A stretch of 64,000 bases of DNA from Chitinophaga oryzae (lineage in GTDB: Bacteria > Bacteroidota > Bacteroidia > Chitinophagales > Chitinophagaceae). This document shows positions 26,905 to 34,104 of the stretch, piece by piece. The first letter of the stretch is position 1. Every line of letters starts with the position of its first letter. Location of the stretch: assembly GCF_012516375.2 (NCBI RefSeq), contig NZ_CP051204.2, forward strand, positions 2,046,001 through 2,110,000. The letters run 5' to 3'. Both the position numbers and the translations under genes were made by a program. A model generated the notes under the pieces. The model ran no database searches and was not told the DNA's origin. It was given only the letters and a program-made list of their open reading frames with translations.

Positions 26905-27146
26905 AGATAAAATTGTTAAAAAAAGGTCAATGGAGAACGATGCATTGTTTCCGTACAGCGGTATCCTGTTCGCCTCAGGGCAATCAGTTGTCTCTATTTG
27001 CCTGATTCCAGCCTGGTGTTACAGGACGCGGTATAGGAGTTACGTCGATGACATGATAAAATAATTATAGGTACAAACAATTTGCTACAAACATAAAGGT
27101 ACGCTAAAAATAATATTTCCTTATATACAGTTACAGCAATTTTTAA

Positions 27147-27617
27147 CTATTGATACGGGATGTTTAACGCGGTTACATTTTTTATCTCACCTAATACAAA
27201 TGAGCTCTGCATCTTGACAATCCCCTGGACTTTTGTCAATTTTTCAAACGCAAACTGATTATAGTGGTCAAGGTCTTTAAGAACAACTTTTATCAGGAAG
27301 TCATACATCCCGCCGGTAGAGTAGCACTCCACGATTTCTTCGATATTCCTGATTTCTTCCTGGAAGCGTTTGATATGCTCATCATCATGTACCGCCAGGG
27401 ATATATTGCAAAAGACGACTAATGGTAATCCCACTTTCTTGTTGTCTACCAAAGCCACATATCTTTTAATGATCCCTTCGTTTTCGAGACGTTTTATACG
27501 CTCATAAAGCGGCGTTTTGGATATATGTAGCAAGTCTGAGAGTTCTTTCACGTTCAGCTTGGCATTATCCTGTAATGCACTTAATATACCAACATCTGTT
27601 TTGTCCAGTTTCGCCAT
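27147..27617 (-). CDS. Lrp/AsnC family transcriptional regulator
   Basis: The 156-residue protein starts at MAKLDKTDVGILSALQDNAK, the standard Lrp N-terminus; an ORF start 23 codons upstream adds unrelated residues. The HTH segment LSDLLHISKTPLYERIKRLENEGII binds DNA, and the C-terminal RAM domain contains ECYSTGGMYDFLIKVVLKDL. It is divergent from a DUF2000 gene across about 150 bases, so it probably regulates that gene. Confidence 0.9.
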   Translation of the reverse strand: MAKLDKTDVGILSALQDNAKLNVKELSDLLHISKTPLYERIKRLENEGIIKRYVALVDNKKVGLPLVVFCNISLAVHDDEHIKRFQEEIRNIEEIVECYSTGGMYDFLIKVVLKDLDHYNQFAFEKLTKVQGIVKMQSSFVLGEIKNVTALNIPYQ

Positions 27618-27742
27618 AGTCTTTTTTCCTGTTCCTGATGTCTTAATGCAGTTTCGATAGGAATTTTGGTTTGAAAACAGGGGCAATTTAGGAATAATTC
27701 CTAATATTCAAATATCAGGCAGTGCTGAAGAGTCGTTATTTA

Positions 27743-27750
27743 TAAATTTG
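27743..27750 (+). promoter_or_regulatory. -7 element TAAATTTG for the DUF2000 gene
   Basis: The TAnnTTTG match places a start of transcription near 27757. That supports ATG 27772 over an upstream in-frame ATG at 27748. Confidence 0.55.
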
Positions 27751-27771
27751 CCGGAATGTAAATTAAATATA

Positions 27772-28209
27772 ATGGACAGCACCAACACAACTATCGAATC
27801 GAAAAAATGTGTATTGATAATAGACAGTACACAACCGACAGGCATCATTGCCAATACATCCAGCGTCTTGTCAATCACATTAGGCCAACAGCTGGGAAAT
27901 ATTATAGGCCAGGACGTGTATGACAAGCAGGGAGAAAAACACCTGGGCATCACACAAATGCCCATTCCCATACTGGGCGCCTCGCCGGAAAAAATAAAAG
28001 AGATCCGCAGGCACTTCCTCTCTCTCCTTATCGAGGACATCGTCATCGTAGACTTTTCCGATATTGCCCAAAAATCCAGGACGTACGATCACTATGAAAA
28101 CATCATGCGCACAACAACCGAAAACGACATCCGCTACATCGGCATCGCTGTGTATGGCGACAAAAAGGTGATAAATAAAGCTACCGGGAACCTGAGTTTG
28201 ATCAGGTAG
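27772..28209 (+). CDS. DUF2000 family protein
   Basis: The 145-residue protein matches the DUF2000 pattern: KKCVLIIDSTQPTGIIANTSS, LGQQLGNIIGQDVYDKQG, LGITQMPIPILGAS and a C-terminal RYIGIAVYGDKKVINKATGN. The fold is related to peptidyl-tRNA hydrolase II, and the function is unknown. It is divergent from an Lrp/AsnC regulator, as is common for this family, and it is the last chromosomal gene before the integrated element. Confidence 0.85.
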   Translation: MDSTNTTIESKKCVLIIDSTQPTGIIANTSSVLSITLGQQLGNIIGQDVYDKQGEKHLGITQMPIPILGASPEKIKEIRRHFLSLLIEDIVIVDFSDIAQKSRTYDHYENIMRTTTENDIRYIGIAVYGDKKVINKATGNLSLIR

Positions 28210-28669
28210 ACAAACAACAAAGCATGAGCTTAAGCCACCAGGGGTTATTACTGGGATGATGATGCCTTTTGTTATCTGGATATACGACAAGGGGCATTCA
28301 GTGTAAGAATATTCAAAAGGAACTTGGCTAAGCGTTTAACTAGAGAATCAAACCCTCACGCGGTGTGTGAGGGTTGATGGTCCCGCTGGGACTATATCAA
28401 AGGCTTAATTGTCGCTATCTTCCAAGGATTTTTAAGCTAGTGTATCCGATTTTGTATCCTTCTGGATTAGCTTATTTTGTAGAGGTTTGAAAGAACTTGT
28501 AAACAGTACAAATATACGAAAGCCCTTGCTAAATAAGCATAAACGGGCATAAAATATATTATCTGTTTATACGGTAAGGTATACACGCTTTTGACTTGAC
28601 TTTGAATTACAGCAGACACCTGGTAACCGGCTCCGGGTGTTCTATAACCGGAAGTATACCTTCCAACGA
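28210..28669. other. Left-end junction: hairpin, att copy and arm-like repeats
   Basis: No gene is seen. A 9-bp perfect hairpin, AACCCTCAC with GTGAGGGTT (28351-28375, 7-nt loop), precedes the att copy at 28378. Two TGTATCC motifs (28441-28447 and 28454-28460) follow. The second lies in TTTGTATCCT, which recurs near the integrase at 41357-41366, so they may be integrase arm sites. Confidence 0.5.
28378..28393. repeat. Left att repeat
   Basis: TGGTCCCGCTGGGACT differs at one base from the tRNA-Lys 3' end at 41469-41484. The rest of a tRNA is absent here, so this is an att remnant and not a tRNA gene. Confidence 0.6.
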
Positions 28670-29098
28670 TTACCGCTTAACAAAATCCGCTATGCGTTCA
28701 TTTTCCTTTAAGTCTTCTCGTAAATAATAAAATACCGTATCAGTATTGAAAGAAATCTTTTCTGCTACAACTATTACGTCGTTTTTATAATCCTCCGCTT
28801 TGAACATAAACAGGGTATACCCCTGTTCTATCTCAAATTGAAAGTTTAGTTCCGCATCATTATCCGGCAATACAAAAACCGGCTGACTCGTATCTGAATG
28901 CCATTCGAAAAAAAATCCGTGGAAAAAGAAAACATTCTCAAATATGATTTCCAACTTATGATAATAACACAAATCGATGCTTCCGGCTATCGTCAAATTA
29001 CGTCCATCATATTTGTAGACATGAAAATCAAACCATAACCCATTTCGTATAATGGCATCAATTTCTTTAACTTTTTCCCTAATGTCAGTGGTTGTCAT
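28670..29098 (-). CDS. Hypothetical protein
   Basis: The 142-residue protein starts at MTTTDIREKVKEIDAIIRNG; a start nine codons upstream is possible. It is soluble and rich in aromatic residues (VFFFHGFFFEWHSD, VFYYLREDLKENERIADFV), with no recognised domain. Its strand-rich middle recalls small immunity-like or cargo proteins. It is the first gene inside the element's left end. Confidence 0.6.
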   Translation of the reverse strand: MTTTDIREKVKEIDAIIRNGLWFDFHVYKYDGRNLTIAGSIDLCYYHKLEIIFENVFFFHGFFFEWHSDTSQPVFVLPDNDAELNFQFEIEQGYTLFMFKAEDYKNDVIVVAEKISFNTDTVFYYLREDLKENERIADFVKR

Positions 29099-29140
29099 TA
29101 TTTCGTTTTTCTCTCTGAATAACATCTATTCGGCTTCCCG

Positions 29141-29356
29141 TCAAGATACTAGAAATTTAGTAACAACAGCCTCCTCCAGACCAGTAAACCGGCAAAACTC
29201 AAATATAGTTATCATGTCTCCTCTTTTCTTCCCACGGGCCAGCCTTATCTGTTGCAGGATCTTCCGGGCAGTACGTTCACTTCTACCGGTAATATTCATC
29301 ACATCTTTTGCATAAATCACTATGCGGGTAGGTACTATTTTCTGCGAAAATGGCAT
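29141..29356 (-). CDS. Small mobile-element DNA-binding-like protein
   Basis: A 71-residue protein with IYAKDVMNITGRSERTARKILQQIRLARGKKRGDMITIFEFCRFTG split over two helical segments. The pattern AKDVxxITGxSERTARKxL with a later EFCxFTGLxEExV is a recurrent small protein of Bacteroidota mobile elements. It looks like a helix-turn-helix or excisionase-like regulator; the function is inferred. Confidence 0.65.
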   Translation of the reverse strand: MPFSQKIVPTRIVIYAKDVMNITGRSERTARKILQQIRLARGKKRGDMITIFEFCRFTGLEEAVVTKFLVS

Positions 29357-29497
29357 AATCGGAATGGAAATTTTTCTGGGTTAAAATGCCGGCTTAGGTT
29401 TGGGGTGGTTACCGCAAAAGTACTGCATCCTGCGCAGATGTGAGCCTAACGGGCTTGGCTATGTAAACAGCCCTTTCTATCATTCAATTGTTTCTAT

Positions 29498-30271
29498 ATG
29501 GCAAGACAAAGTGGAATTATTCCCCTGAAAGGAACAATCGGCAATATCACCTTTTACAAAACGAAAGCCGGACACTTGGCACGTGAGAAAGGCGGCGTGG
29601 ATGCCAGCCGGATCGCTACAGATCCTGCGTTTGTCCGTACCCGTGAGAATGGTGCGGAGTTCGGCCGTGCCGGCAAAGCCGGTAAGCTGTTACGTACAGC
29701 CTTCCGGGCGCTGCTCCTGAACATCGGGGATAGTTATATGTCATCCCGCCTGACCCGCGAAATGGTGAAGGTGATCCAGGCAGATGAAACCAATGTACGC
29801 GGCCAGCGCAACGTCATCGACGGGGAGGCGGAGCTGCTCAAAGGTTTTGAGTTCAACAGTAATGCCCGGTTGGGCGGTACGTTGTACGCCCCGTTCACCA
29901 CGGCCATTGATCGCGCTGCCGGTACCCTGATTGTCGATATCCCGTCGTTCGTCCCCATCAACATGGTAGCTGCTCCTACAGGTGCTACCCATTTCAAAGT
30001 TTTGGCAGCTGGTGCAGAAATCGACTTCGAGGCGGAAACGTTCATCAACGGCGGTGCTGCCAGTGCTGAATTGCCCATCGATGCAACCGCGACTGCTGTC
30101 ATGGCTTTGACCGTAAATGTGACGGACAACACCACTAAGCCGCTGTTCCTGGCGTTGGGTGTGGAGTTCTACCAGCAAGTTAACGGGGCCTTGTATAGCC
30201 TTAAAAATGGCGCTTTTAATGCGCTGGCACTGGTGGACATCTCCGGTATCCCGGCAGCACCAAATCCATAA
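29498..30271 (+). CDS. Bacteroidota mobile-element protein of unknown function
   Basis: The 257-residue protein begins MARQSGIIPLKGTIGNITFY, then KTKAGHLAREKGGVDASRI and RTRENGAEFGRAGKAGKLLR. I recall this as a recurrent Bacteroidota pattern but know no function. The C-terminal half is predicted to be beta-rich (TLIVDIPSFVPINMV, ATHFKVLAAGAEIDFEAETF). The basic glycine-rich N-terminus and beta-rich C-terminus would suit a structural or nucleic-acid-coating protein, but this is speculation. A small membrane protein gene follows 47 bases later. Confidence 0.6.
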   Translation: MARQSGIIPLKGTIGNITFYKTKAGHLAREKGGVDASRIATDPAFVRTRENGAEFGRAGKAGKLLRTAFRALLLNIGDSYMSSRLTREMVKVIQADETNVRGQRNVIDGEAELLKGFEFNSNARLGGTLYAPFTTAIDRAAGTLIVDIPSFVPINMVAAPTGATHFKVLAAGAEIDFEAETFINGGAASAELPIDATATAVMALTVNVTDNTTKPLFLALGVEFYQQVNGALYSLKNGAFNALALVDISGIPAAPNP

Positions 30272-30318
30272 TAACCGGCCTGTAAGGGCCGGCATTTCAT
30301 CAACTCTAAATTGTGTAT

Positions 30319-30528
30319 ATGAAACTTGCACAACGACTCACTGCATCAACACCGCCTTTTTTCAGTAAGGTGCGCAATATAGGTTTGATCCTGACAGCGA
30401 TTAGTGGCGCCCTGATGGGTATTCCCGCTATCCCTGCTATCATCGTGAAAATTGCCGGTTACATCGCTGTTGCCGGTACTGTCATGAGTGGGGTCAGCCA
30501 AGCAGCAGTGGCAAAGGAAGGCGGTTAG
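30319..30528 (+). CDS. Small holin-like membrane protein
   Basis: A 69-residue protein from MKLAQRLTASTPPFFSKVRN, with one or two hydrophobic segments (IGLILTAISGALMGIPAIPAIIV and AGYIAVAGTVMSGVS) and a short polar C-terminus. The ATG at 30319 is preferred over the GTG two codons upstream. It shares the strand with the 257-aa gene and probably a transcript. Size and layout recall holins, but no phage lysis gene is nearby, so the role is open. Confidence 0.6.
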   Translation: MKLAQRLTASTPPFFSKVRNIGLILTAISGALMGIPAIPAIIVKIAGYIAVAGTVMSGVSQAAVAKEGG

Positions 30529-30614
30529 ACCGCTGATAAATAGTTTCCCGGCTATAAGGTGTGGTTACCTTTGGGATTTGTTTGGTGTAAAGGCTTTCGC
30601 GCGAGCGGGAGCCT

Positions 30615-30926
30615 TTATCTTTTGCCCTGTAATTTCTCTTTAGCTTCAAACGCTTCAATTACAGCCATAACGTATTCTCGATTGATAGGGGAAAGTTGTT
30701 TGATCTTCTCTGCTAGCGCGTCTTCGCGGTTAATATCTCTTATCAAAAAATCCAACGAACTGTCTAGAACTTCCGCAATTCTCGCGGCTATTTCAATTGA
30801 TGGTTTCGATTCATCACGTTCATACTTTCCGATAATATCTCTCGATGTGCCAGTCGCGTCCGCCAGCTCGGTCTGTGTTAACTTCTTTTGCTTTCTTGCT
30901 ATGGTAACTTTTTCACCAAAAGTCAT
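30615..30926 (-). CDS. XRE family helix-turn-helix repressor
   Basis: A 103-residue XRE regulator with MTFGEKVTIARKQKKLTQTELADATGTSRDIIGKYERDESKPSIE as the DNA-binding domain and a C-terminal helical tail. It is divergent from a SymE-like toxin gene, and a perfect dyad (31007-31028) lies between them. It probably represses itself and the toxin gene. Confidence 0.9.
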   Translation of the reverse strand: MTFGEKVTIARKQKKLTQTELADATGTSRDIIGKYERDESKPSIEIAARIAEVLDSSLDFLIRDINREDALAEKIKQLSPINREYVMAVIEAFEAKEKLQGKR

Positions 30927-31006
30927 AATGGATGATTTTCGCGCTAAACTACTGATTTAAAATTTAATATGAAGTAGGAGCCGTAGCAGAAACACAAAGA
31001 GATGGG

Positions 31007-31028
31007 AAAGTAGATTATTATCTACTTT
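31007..31028. promoter_or_regulatory. Palindromic operator for the XRE repressor
   Basis: AAAGTAGAT (31007-31015) and ATCTACTTT (31020-31028) form a perfect 9-bp dyad with a 4-nt spacer, 81 bases upstream of the repressor ATG. A related half-site, ATTATCTACATTTT, lies near 31083-31097 beside the toxin -7 element. Confidence 0.6.
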
Positions 31029-31099
31029 TTATGACAATAAAATGACCTAAAAAGTTATAAAACACTACATTGTAAGTCTATAATTATCTACATTTTAAT

Positions 31100-31107
31100 T
31101 ATATTTG
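31100..31107 (+). promoter_or_regulatory. -7 element TATATTTG for the SymE-like gene
   Basis: The TAnnTTTG element ends 18 bases before the ATG at 31126. The nearest TTG is 27 bases upstream, so the -33 element is unclear. A possible operator half-site overlaps its upstream side. Confidence 0.5.
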
Positions 31108-31125
31108 TAGAAAATAATCAACATC

Positions 31126-31347
31126 ATGAAAAACCAGCTAAAAGAACGAAAAGCCAAACTTCATTATAAAAGTTCGGAACGGCTCTGCCACTGGATAAAA
31201 GTACCATGGTTAAACGTATCCGGCTTATGGCTGCAAAGAGCCGGCTTTGACATCGGAGATAGTATCTCTATCGCAATTGAAAACCGAAAACTGATAATTA
31301 CGATAACCCATAAAGCGCCTCCTGAAAAACCTTTTTGGCAAAAATAG
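31126..31347 (+). CDS. SymE-like toxin domain protein
   Basis: The 73-residue protein carries the SymE signature KVPWLNVSGLWLQRAGFDIG with DSISIAIENRKLIITI following, a swapped-hairpin AbrB-like fold. SymE in E. coli is an RNA-targeting toxin of a type I system repressed by an antisense RNA; whether an antisense RNA exists here is unknown. It is divergent from an XRE repressor with an operator between them, so repression may instead be protein-mediated. Confidence 0.8.
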   Translation: MKNQLKERKAKLHYKSSERLCHWIKVPWLNVSGLWLQRAGFDIGDSISIAIENRKLIITITHKAPPEKPFWQK

Positions 31348-31568
31348 GCCAACTCCACCTGAGCACCAGGTGACTGAGGGCGGACCGTATCATGAACCGC
31401 CGCCCGCAGAACACCCGGCAATTAACCGTTAACCCAAAACCATATTTAATGAAACACCGCAAAGCGCCGGCATAGTCTGGCATTGAAAACTGTATTCTTA
31501 CAATAGTTATCCTCAATAGAATACAGACCGGGAATGCAACATTGTTTTTAACCTCTCCAACCATATTT

Positions 31569-32039
31569 ATGATTCACGTTTATACTGACACCTCAGTAAT
31601 AGGAGGCTGTTTCGATAAGGAATTCAAAGAACATAGTAACGCGCTGCTTAATGAGTTCAAACTGGGTATAAAAAAGCTGGTTTTATCTGACATAGTAATG
31701 ATAGAGTTAGCCCCTGCTAAGGATGAGGTAAAGGCCAAAATAGCGGAAATCCCGAACCGTTATAAGGTTGAGATTAAAGGCCATCCCAAAGCGATTAAAC
31801 TGGCGGAAACCTATATTGCAGAAGGCGCTTTAAGTAATAAATGTTACAATGATGCGCTGCATATCGCACTGGCTACACTGCACGGGGCTGATATATTAGC
31901 CAGCTGGAACTTTAAACATATTGTAAACCTTGATCGGATTAAACTGTATAATTCCATAAATTTGCGCATGGGGTACCGTTTAATAGAAATCAGGACCCCG
32001 CGTGAAATCTTAAAGCCAAATGACCATGAAAAAAAGTAA
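31569..32039 (+). CDS. PIN domain toxin (VapC-like)
   Basis: The 156-residue protein starts at MIHVYTDTSVIGGCFD, where Asp7 is the first acidic residue of the PIN nuclease centre. Later acidic positions fall in SDIVMIELAPAKDE and NDALHIALATLHGADILASWN. PIN toxins cleave tRNA or other RNA. The ATG at 31569 gives the normal family start; nine further upstream codons are not needed. A 52-residue gene overlaps its end by 14 bases, in the reverse of the usual antitoxin-first order. Confidence 0.8.
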   Translation: MIHVYTDTSVIGGCFDKEFKEHSNALLNEFKLGIKKLVLSDIVMIELAPAKDEVKAKIAEIPNRYKVEIKGHPKAIKLAETYIAEGALSNKCYNDALHIALATLHGADILASWNFKHIVNLDRIKLYNSINLRMGYRLIEIRTPREILKPNDHEKK

Positions 32040-32184
32040 AAAGTATGACGCAGTGGCTGAAGTAAGAAAAATCAGGGAGGAGTTAAGCCTGAAATACTGG
32101 GGCCATCCTGATTTATTGTTGAAAGACCTGAAAGAAGCCAGGGAAAAATTTCACCTGGAACAAAAAGCCCTAAAAAGGCGCTAA
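32026..32184 (+). CDS. Small helical protein, candidate antitoxin of the PIN toxin
   Basis: A 52-residue ORF starting MKKSKKYDAVAEVRKIREEL and ending HLEQKALKRR overlaps the PIN gene by 14 bases in the +1 frame, which suggests translational coupling. The MKKxxKxDAVxxxRxIRxxL pattern and helical, highly charged character fit small antitoxins that follow Bacteroidota PIN genes. The assignment is inference. Confidence 0.6.
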   Translation: MKKSKKYDAVAEVRKIREELSLKYWGHPDLLLKDLKEAREKFHLEQKALKRR

Positions 32185-32289
32185 CCCTCTCCTCCTTCCT
32201 TTTCCCAAATTCACAACAGCAATAGTAAAGGCTTGCCGGTACGGCATATCAACAATATCTTGTTGTGCCGGTAGGCTTCTGTTTTCATC

Positions 32290-32418
32290 ATGACTCACCT
32301 GTTTAACCAGGTGGCCGAGATGTTGTGTGCCACGGAGGCCGGGGCCGATTCGCCAGAGGGACCGCTGCAGTTCGGAGGTTGCCAGGCAATGAAAGGACCA
32401 TTATTTCAAAGGAAGTAA
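32290..32418 (+). CDS. Possible 42-aa peptide gene
   Basis: An ORF from ATG 32290 reads MTHLFNQVAEMLCATEAGAD and ends LFQRK; its TAA lies inside the 18-bp hairpin at 32416. No domain or convincing ribosome-binding site is seen, so this may be chance. Confidence 0.25.
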   Translation: MTHLFNQVAEMLCATEAGADSPEGPLQFGGCQAMKGPLFQRK

Positions 32419-32456
32419 ACAGATAGGCCCGGGGTGATCCCGGGCCTATCTGTTTA
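32416..32456. terminator. Shared hairpin between convergent small ORFs
   Basis: An 18-bp perfect inverted repeat (32416-32433 with 32439-32456, 5-nt loop). Its outermost bases are the TAA stop of the plus ORF and, on the other strand, the TAA stop of the minus ORF. T tracts are short (TTTA), so it may also stabilise the mRNA. Confidence 0.6.
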
Positions 32457-32633
32457 CGGCATTAGTTTTATGCTGTTTACGGTTGCAAAGTACACCGTGA
32501 CGACCTGCCTGCAGGTTAACTCCGGAAATTCCTGGGCAACTGCTTCCTGCTCTCGTGTGGTAAGCAAGCGGCTGGAGCCATTGGCGCAGTTGTAAATAGC
32601 CCAGTAGGTAACAAACTTTTTGATGTAATACAT
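32454..32633 (-). CDS. Small hypothetical protein
   Basis: A 59-residue ORF, MYYIKKFVTYWAIYNCANGS followed by SRLLTTREQEAVAQEF and ending SIKLMP. It looks like a real small protein: aromatic N-terminal strand, charged helix TTREQEAVAQEF and two cysteines. No family is recognised. It is absent from longer-ORF views because a longer overlapping frame is unconvincing. Confidence 0.5.
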   Translation of the reverse strand: MYYIKKFVTYWAIYNCANGSSRLLTTREQEAVAQEFPELTCRQVVTVYFATVNSIKLMP

Positions 32634-32699
32634 AAAACGTAGGTTTTAACGGGTTGGTTAAAAGGTTGGTGTTCAAACGCCCCCGGGGGCAGCTTTTAA

Positions 32700-32920
32700 A
32701 AGAAAAAAGGAAAAAAAAGAAAGCAGTCTTCGCACCCAGCGCAGGTGGATCTAACAAAAGGAAACGGAATAAATGCGTGGGTGATGTCGTCCGATGGCTT
32801 GATGTCGCTGGTGCAGGATAAGAGGTTGAGAATATATTCTAGAGCTTTATGCCGTAGTCTTTTGTTAGATCCACCTGGTGCTGGGTATTTTTGCTTTCTT
32901 CTTTTTCTCTTTTTTCATTT
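32700..32920. repeat. Inverted-repeat element of about 220 bp
   Basis: The 19-bp arms CAGGTGGATCTAACAAAAG (32742-32760) and its complement (32859-32877) are perfect. Outside them the match continues imperfectly for about 40 bases with A/G-rich on the left and T/C-rich on the right. The 98-bp centre has no ORF of note. It could be a MITE-like element or a structured transcript. Confidence 0.55.
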
Positions 32921-33024
32921 AAATGCTGTCCCATTATGATCTCCGCTTTATTCTATCCGTTTATATCTCCCAACTGCTGATCAGGGTACAAATGTTGGGT
33001 AGCTATAATCTCCGGCTAAATAGT

Positions 33025-33350
33025 ATTACTGTCGCCCCGCCCCCGCCGCCCTTCCACCCCCGGCCGCTGCGGTGGTAGCCAGAGCGCAGGCCCCGAAGCG
33101 CAGCGGAGGGGCCAAGCGAGGGCGAGCCGCAGCAGGCCGCGCCTTCGACCTATGTCTGGCCGGGAGCGCCAGCGGACGGCAAAATCAAAAATGAAAGGCC
33201 GGGGGTGGCGGGCGGGGGGCGGACAAAATGGGCAGCGAAGGGATGGCGGGCATAAAGACCACCTATTGTAAAAACAGCCCTTAGCCAGACCGGGAGCTGC
33301 CCGAACGAAGGCGGAGGGAGCGCGAAAAGGGTGACAGGACGGAGCGCAGT
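33025..33350. other. GC-rich strand-biased block without genes
   Basis: From about 33030 the sequence is very GC-rich and strongly strand-biased (C-runs, then G-runs such as GGGCGGGGGGCGG), in an AT-rich element. It encodes no convincing protein. Similar blocks lie near mobilisation regions in Bacteroidota mobile elements, but no mob gene is seen here. Confidence 0.5.
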
Positions 33351-33351
33351 C

Positions 33352-33402
33352 CCTGCCTTACTCAGCATGGATTTCGGCAAAGTGTAGTTAACTGGTTCTA
33401 AA
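33352..33402 (-). pseudogene. Decayed 3' end of a second tyrosine integrase
   Basis: About 46 bases match the 3' end of the intact integrase gene (39955-40003) at roughly 80 percent identity and in the same orientation. One frame reads LPKSMLSKAG, corresponding to LPESMLSKAVA. Upstream coding sequence is lost and the frames are shifted, so only a remnant is left. Confidence 0.6.
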
Positions 33403-33606
33403 AAAACATCGTTTTACCGACCTTTGTTGGCAACTATACAATTCTTGTACAATACCTCGTGACATAAATTTCCTCCAGCAATGAAAGTAATCGCCTTGCG
33501 GTAATTTGGATGCCTGTTAGCCTGTTGGGATAAAAGTTCAGCTACAAATTTTAAAAATCATTTAATTGGGTATCTCTTAATCTTAATTGTTTCTAACCGT
33601 GGGAAA

Positions 33607-34104
33607 TCACGAAATACCCGTATTGTTAACGGGAAAGAGTTCCAGAAACTCTTTCCCGTTAACAGCAATATATACCTTTAGTTCATACTCATCAGCATTC
33701 CCTCCAACGATTAGTAAAATTGGTTCAGGGCAATGATATTTCACATTCTTTGAAATAGCAAACATTTGAGAGATGTCCGTGCCACTAGCTATGGCACTAG
33801 CAAAAGGGTGCAAATGCCACTCACCTAAATAGTAATGCTGTTTGTTCCAATGGATATTTAGCAGACGCTGTAAACCCTGTACTCCACGATTAAACCAAGT
33901 ATAACCCCGTTTTGAATCTCGTGGTGCTTTTGTTGCCGATTCTATTAGGGCATACTCATAACGGCCACTATAGCGACCAATCAGTATACCACCGGTTTCA
34001 TATCTACCGGAAATCGCAACCTGGGTGAGTATTTGAGAAAGGACCTTACTCCCTAACTCAACCTGGAAGCGATCGTCAGCAGTTTTAAATCTCTTATATT
34101 CCAT
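33607..34104 (-). CDS. cap3: Cap3-like JAB/JAMM peptidase of CBASS
   Basis: The 165-residue protein starts at MEYKRFKTADDRFQVELG; an ORF start 17 codons upstream lies deep inside cap2 and is not needed. The JAMM zinc site is complete: Glu36 in ETGG, His97-x-His99 in GEWHLHP, Ser107 and Asp110 in SGTD. In type II CBASS this isopeptidase removes the CD-NTase from its conjugates made by Cap2. The gene overlaps cap2 by 11 bases, so translation is coupled. The 3' coding end contains a perfect 18-bp palindrome. Confidence 0.9.
   Translation of the reverse strand: MEYKRFKTADDRFQVELGSKVLSQILTQVAISGRYETGGILIGRYSGRYEYALIESATKAPRDSKRGYTWFNRGVQGLQRLLNIHWNKQHYYLGEWHLHPFASAIASGTDISQMFAISKNVKYHCPEPILLIVGGNADEYELKVYIAVNGKEFLELFPVNNTGIS
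33624..33664. repeat. 18-bp perfect palindrome inside cap3
   Basis: 33624-33641 and 33647-33664 are exact inverted repeats with a 5-nt spacer. The arms encode part of VNGKEFLELFPVN, 17 bases before the cap3 stop. No T run follows on the minus strand. Confidence 0.7.

Noticed and set aside
28378..28393. Second tRNA gene at the left end
   Set aside because: Only about 16 bases of a tRNA 3' end are present and no cloverleaf can form.
30559..30960. 133-aa plus-strand ORF
   Set aside because: Antisense shadow of the XRE repressor gene.
33150..33380. 76-aa ORF in the GC-rich block
   Set aside because: Composition-driven frame; its only meaningful part is the decayed integrase end.
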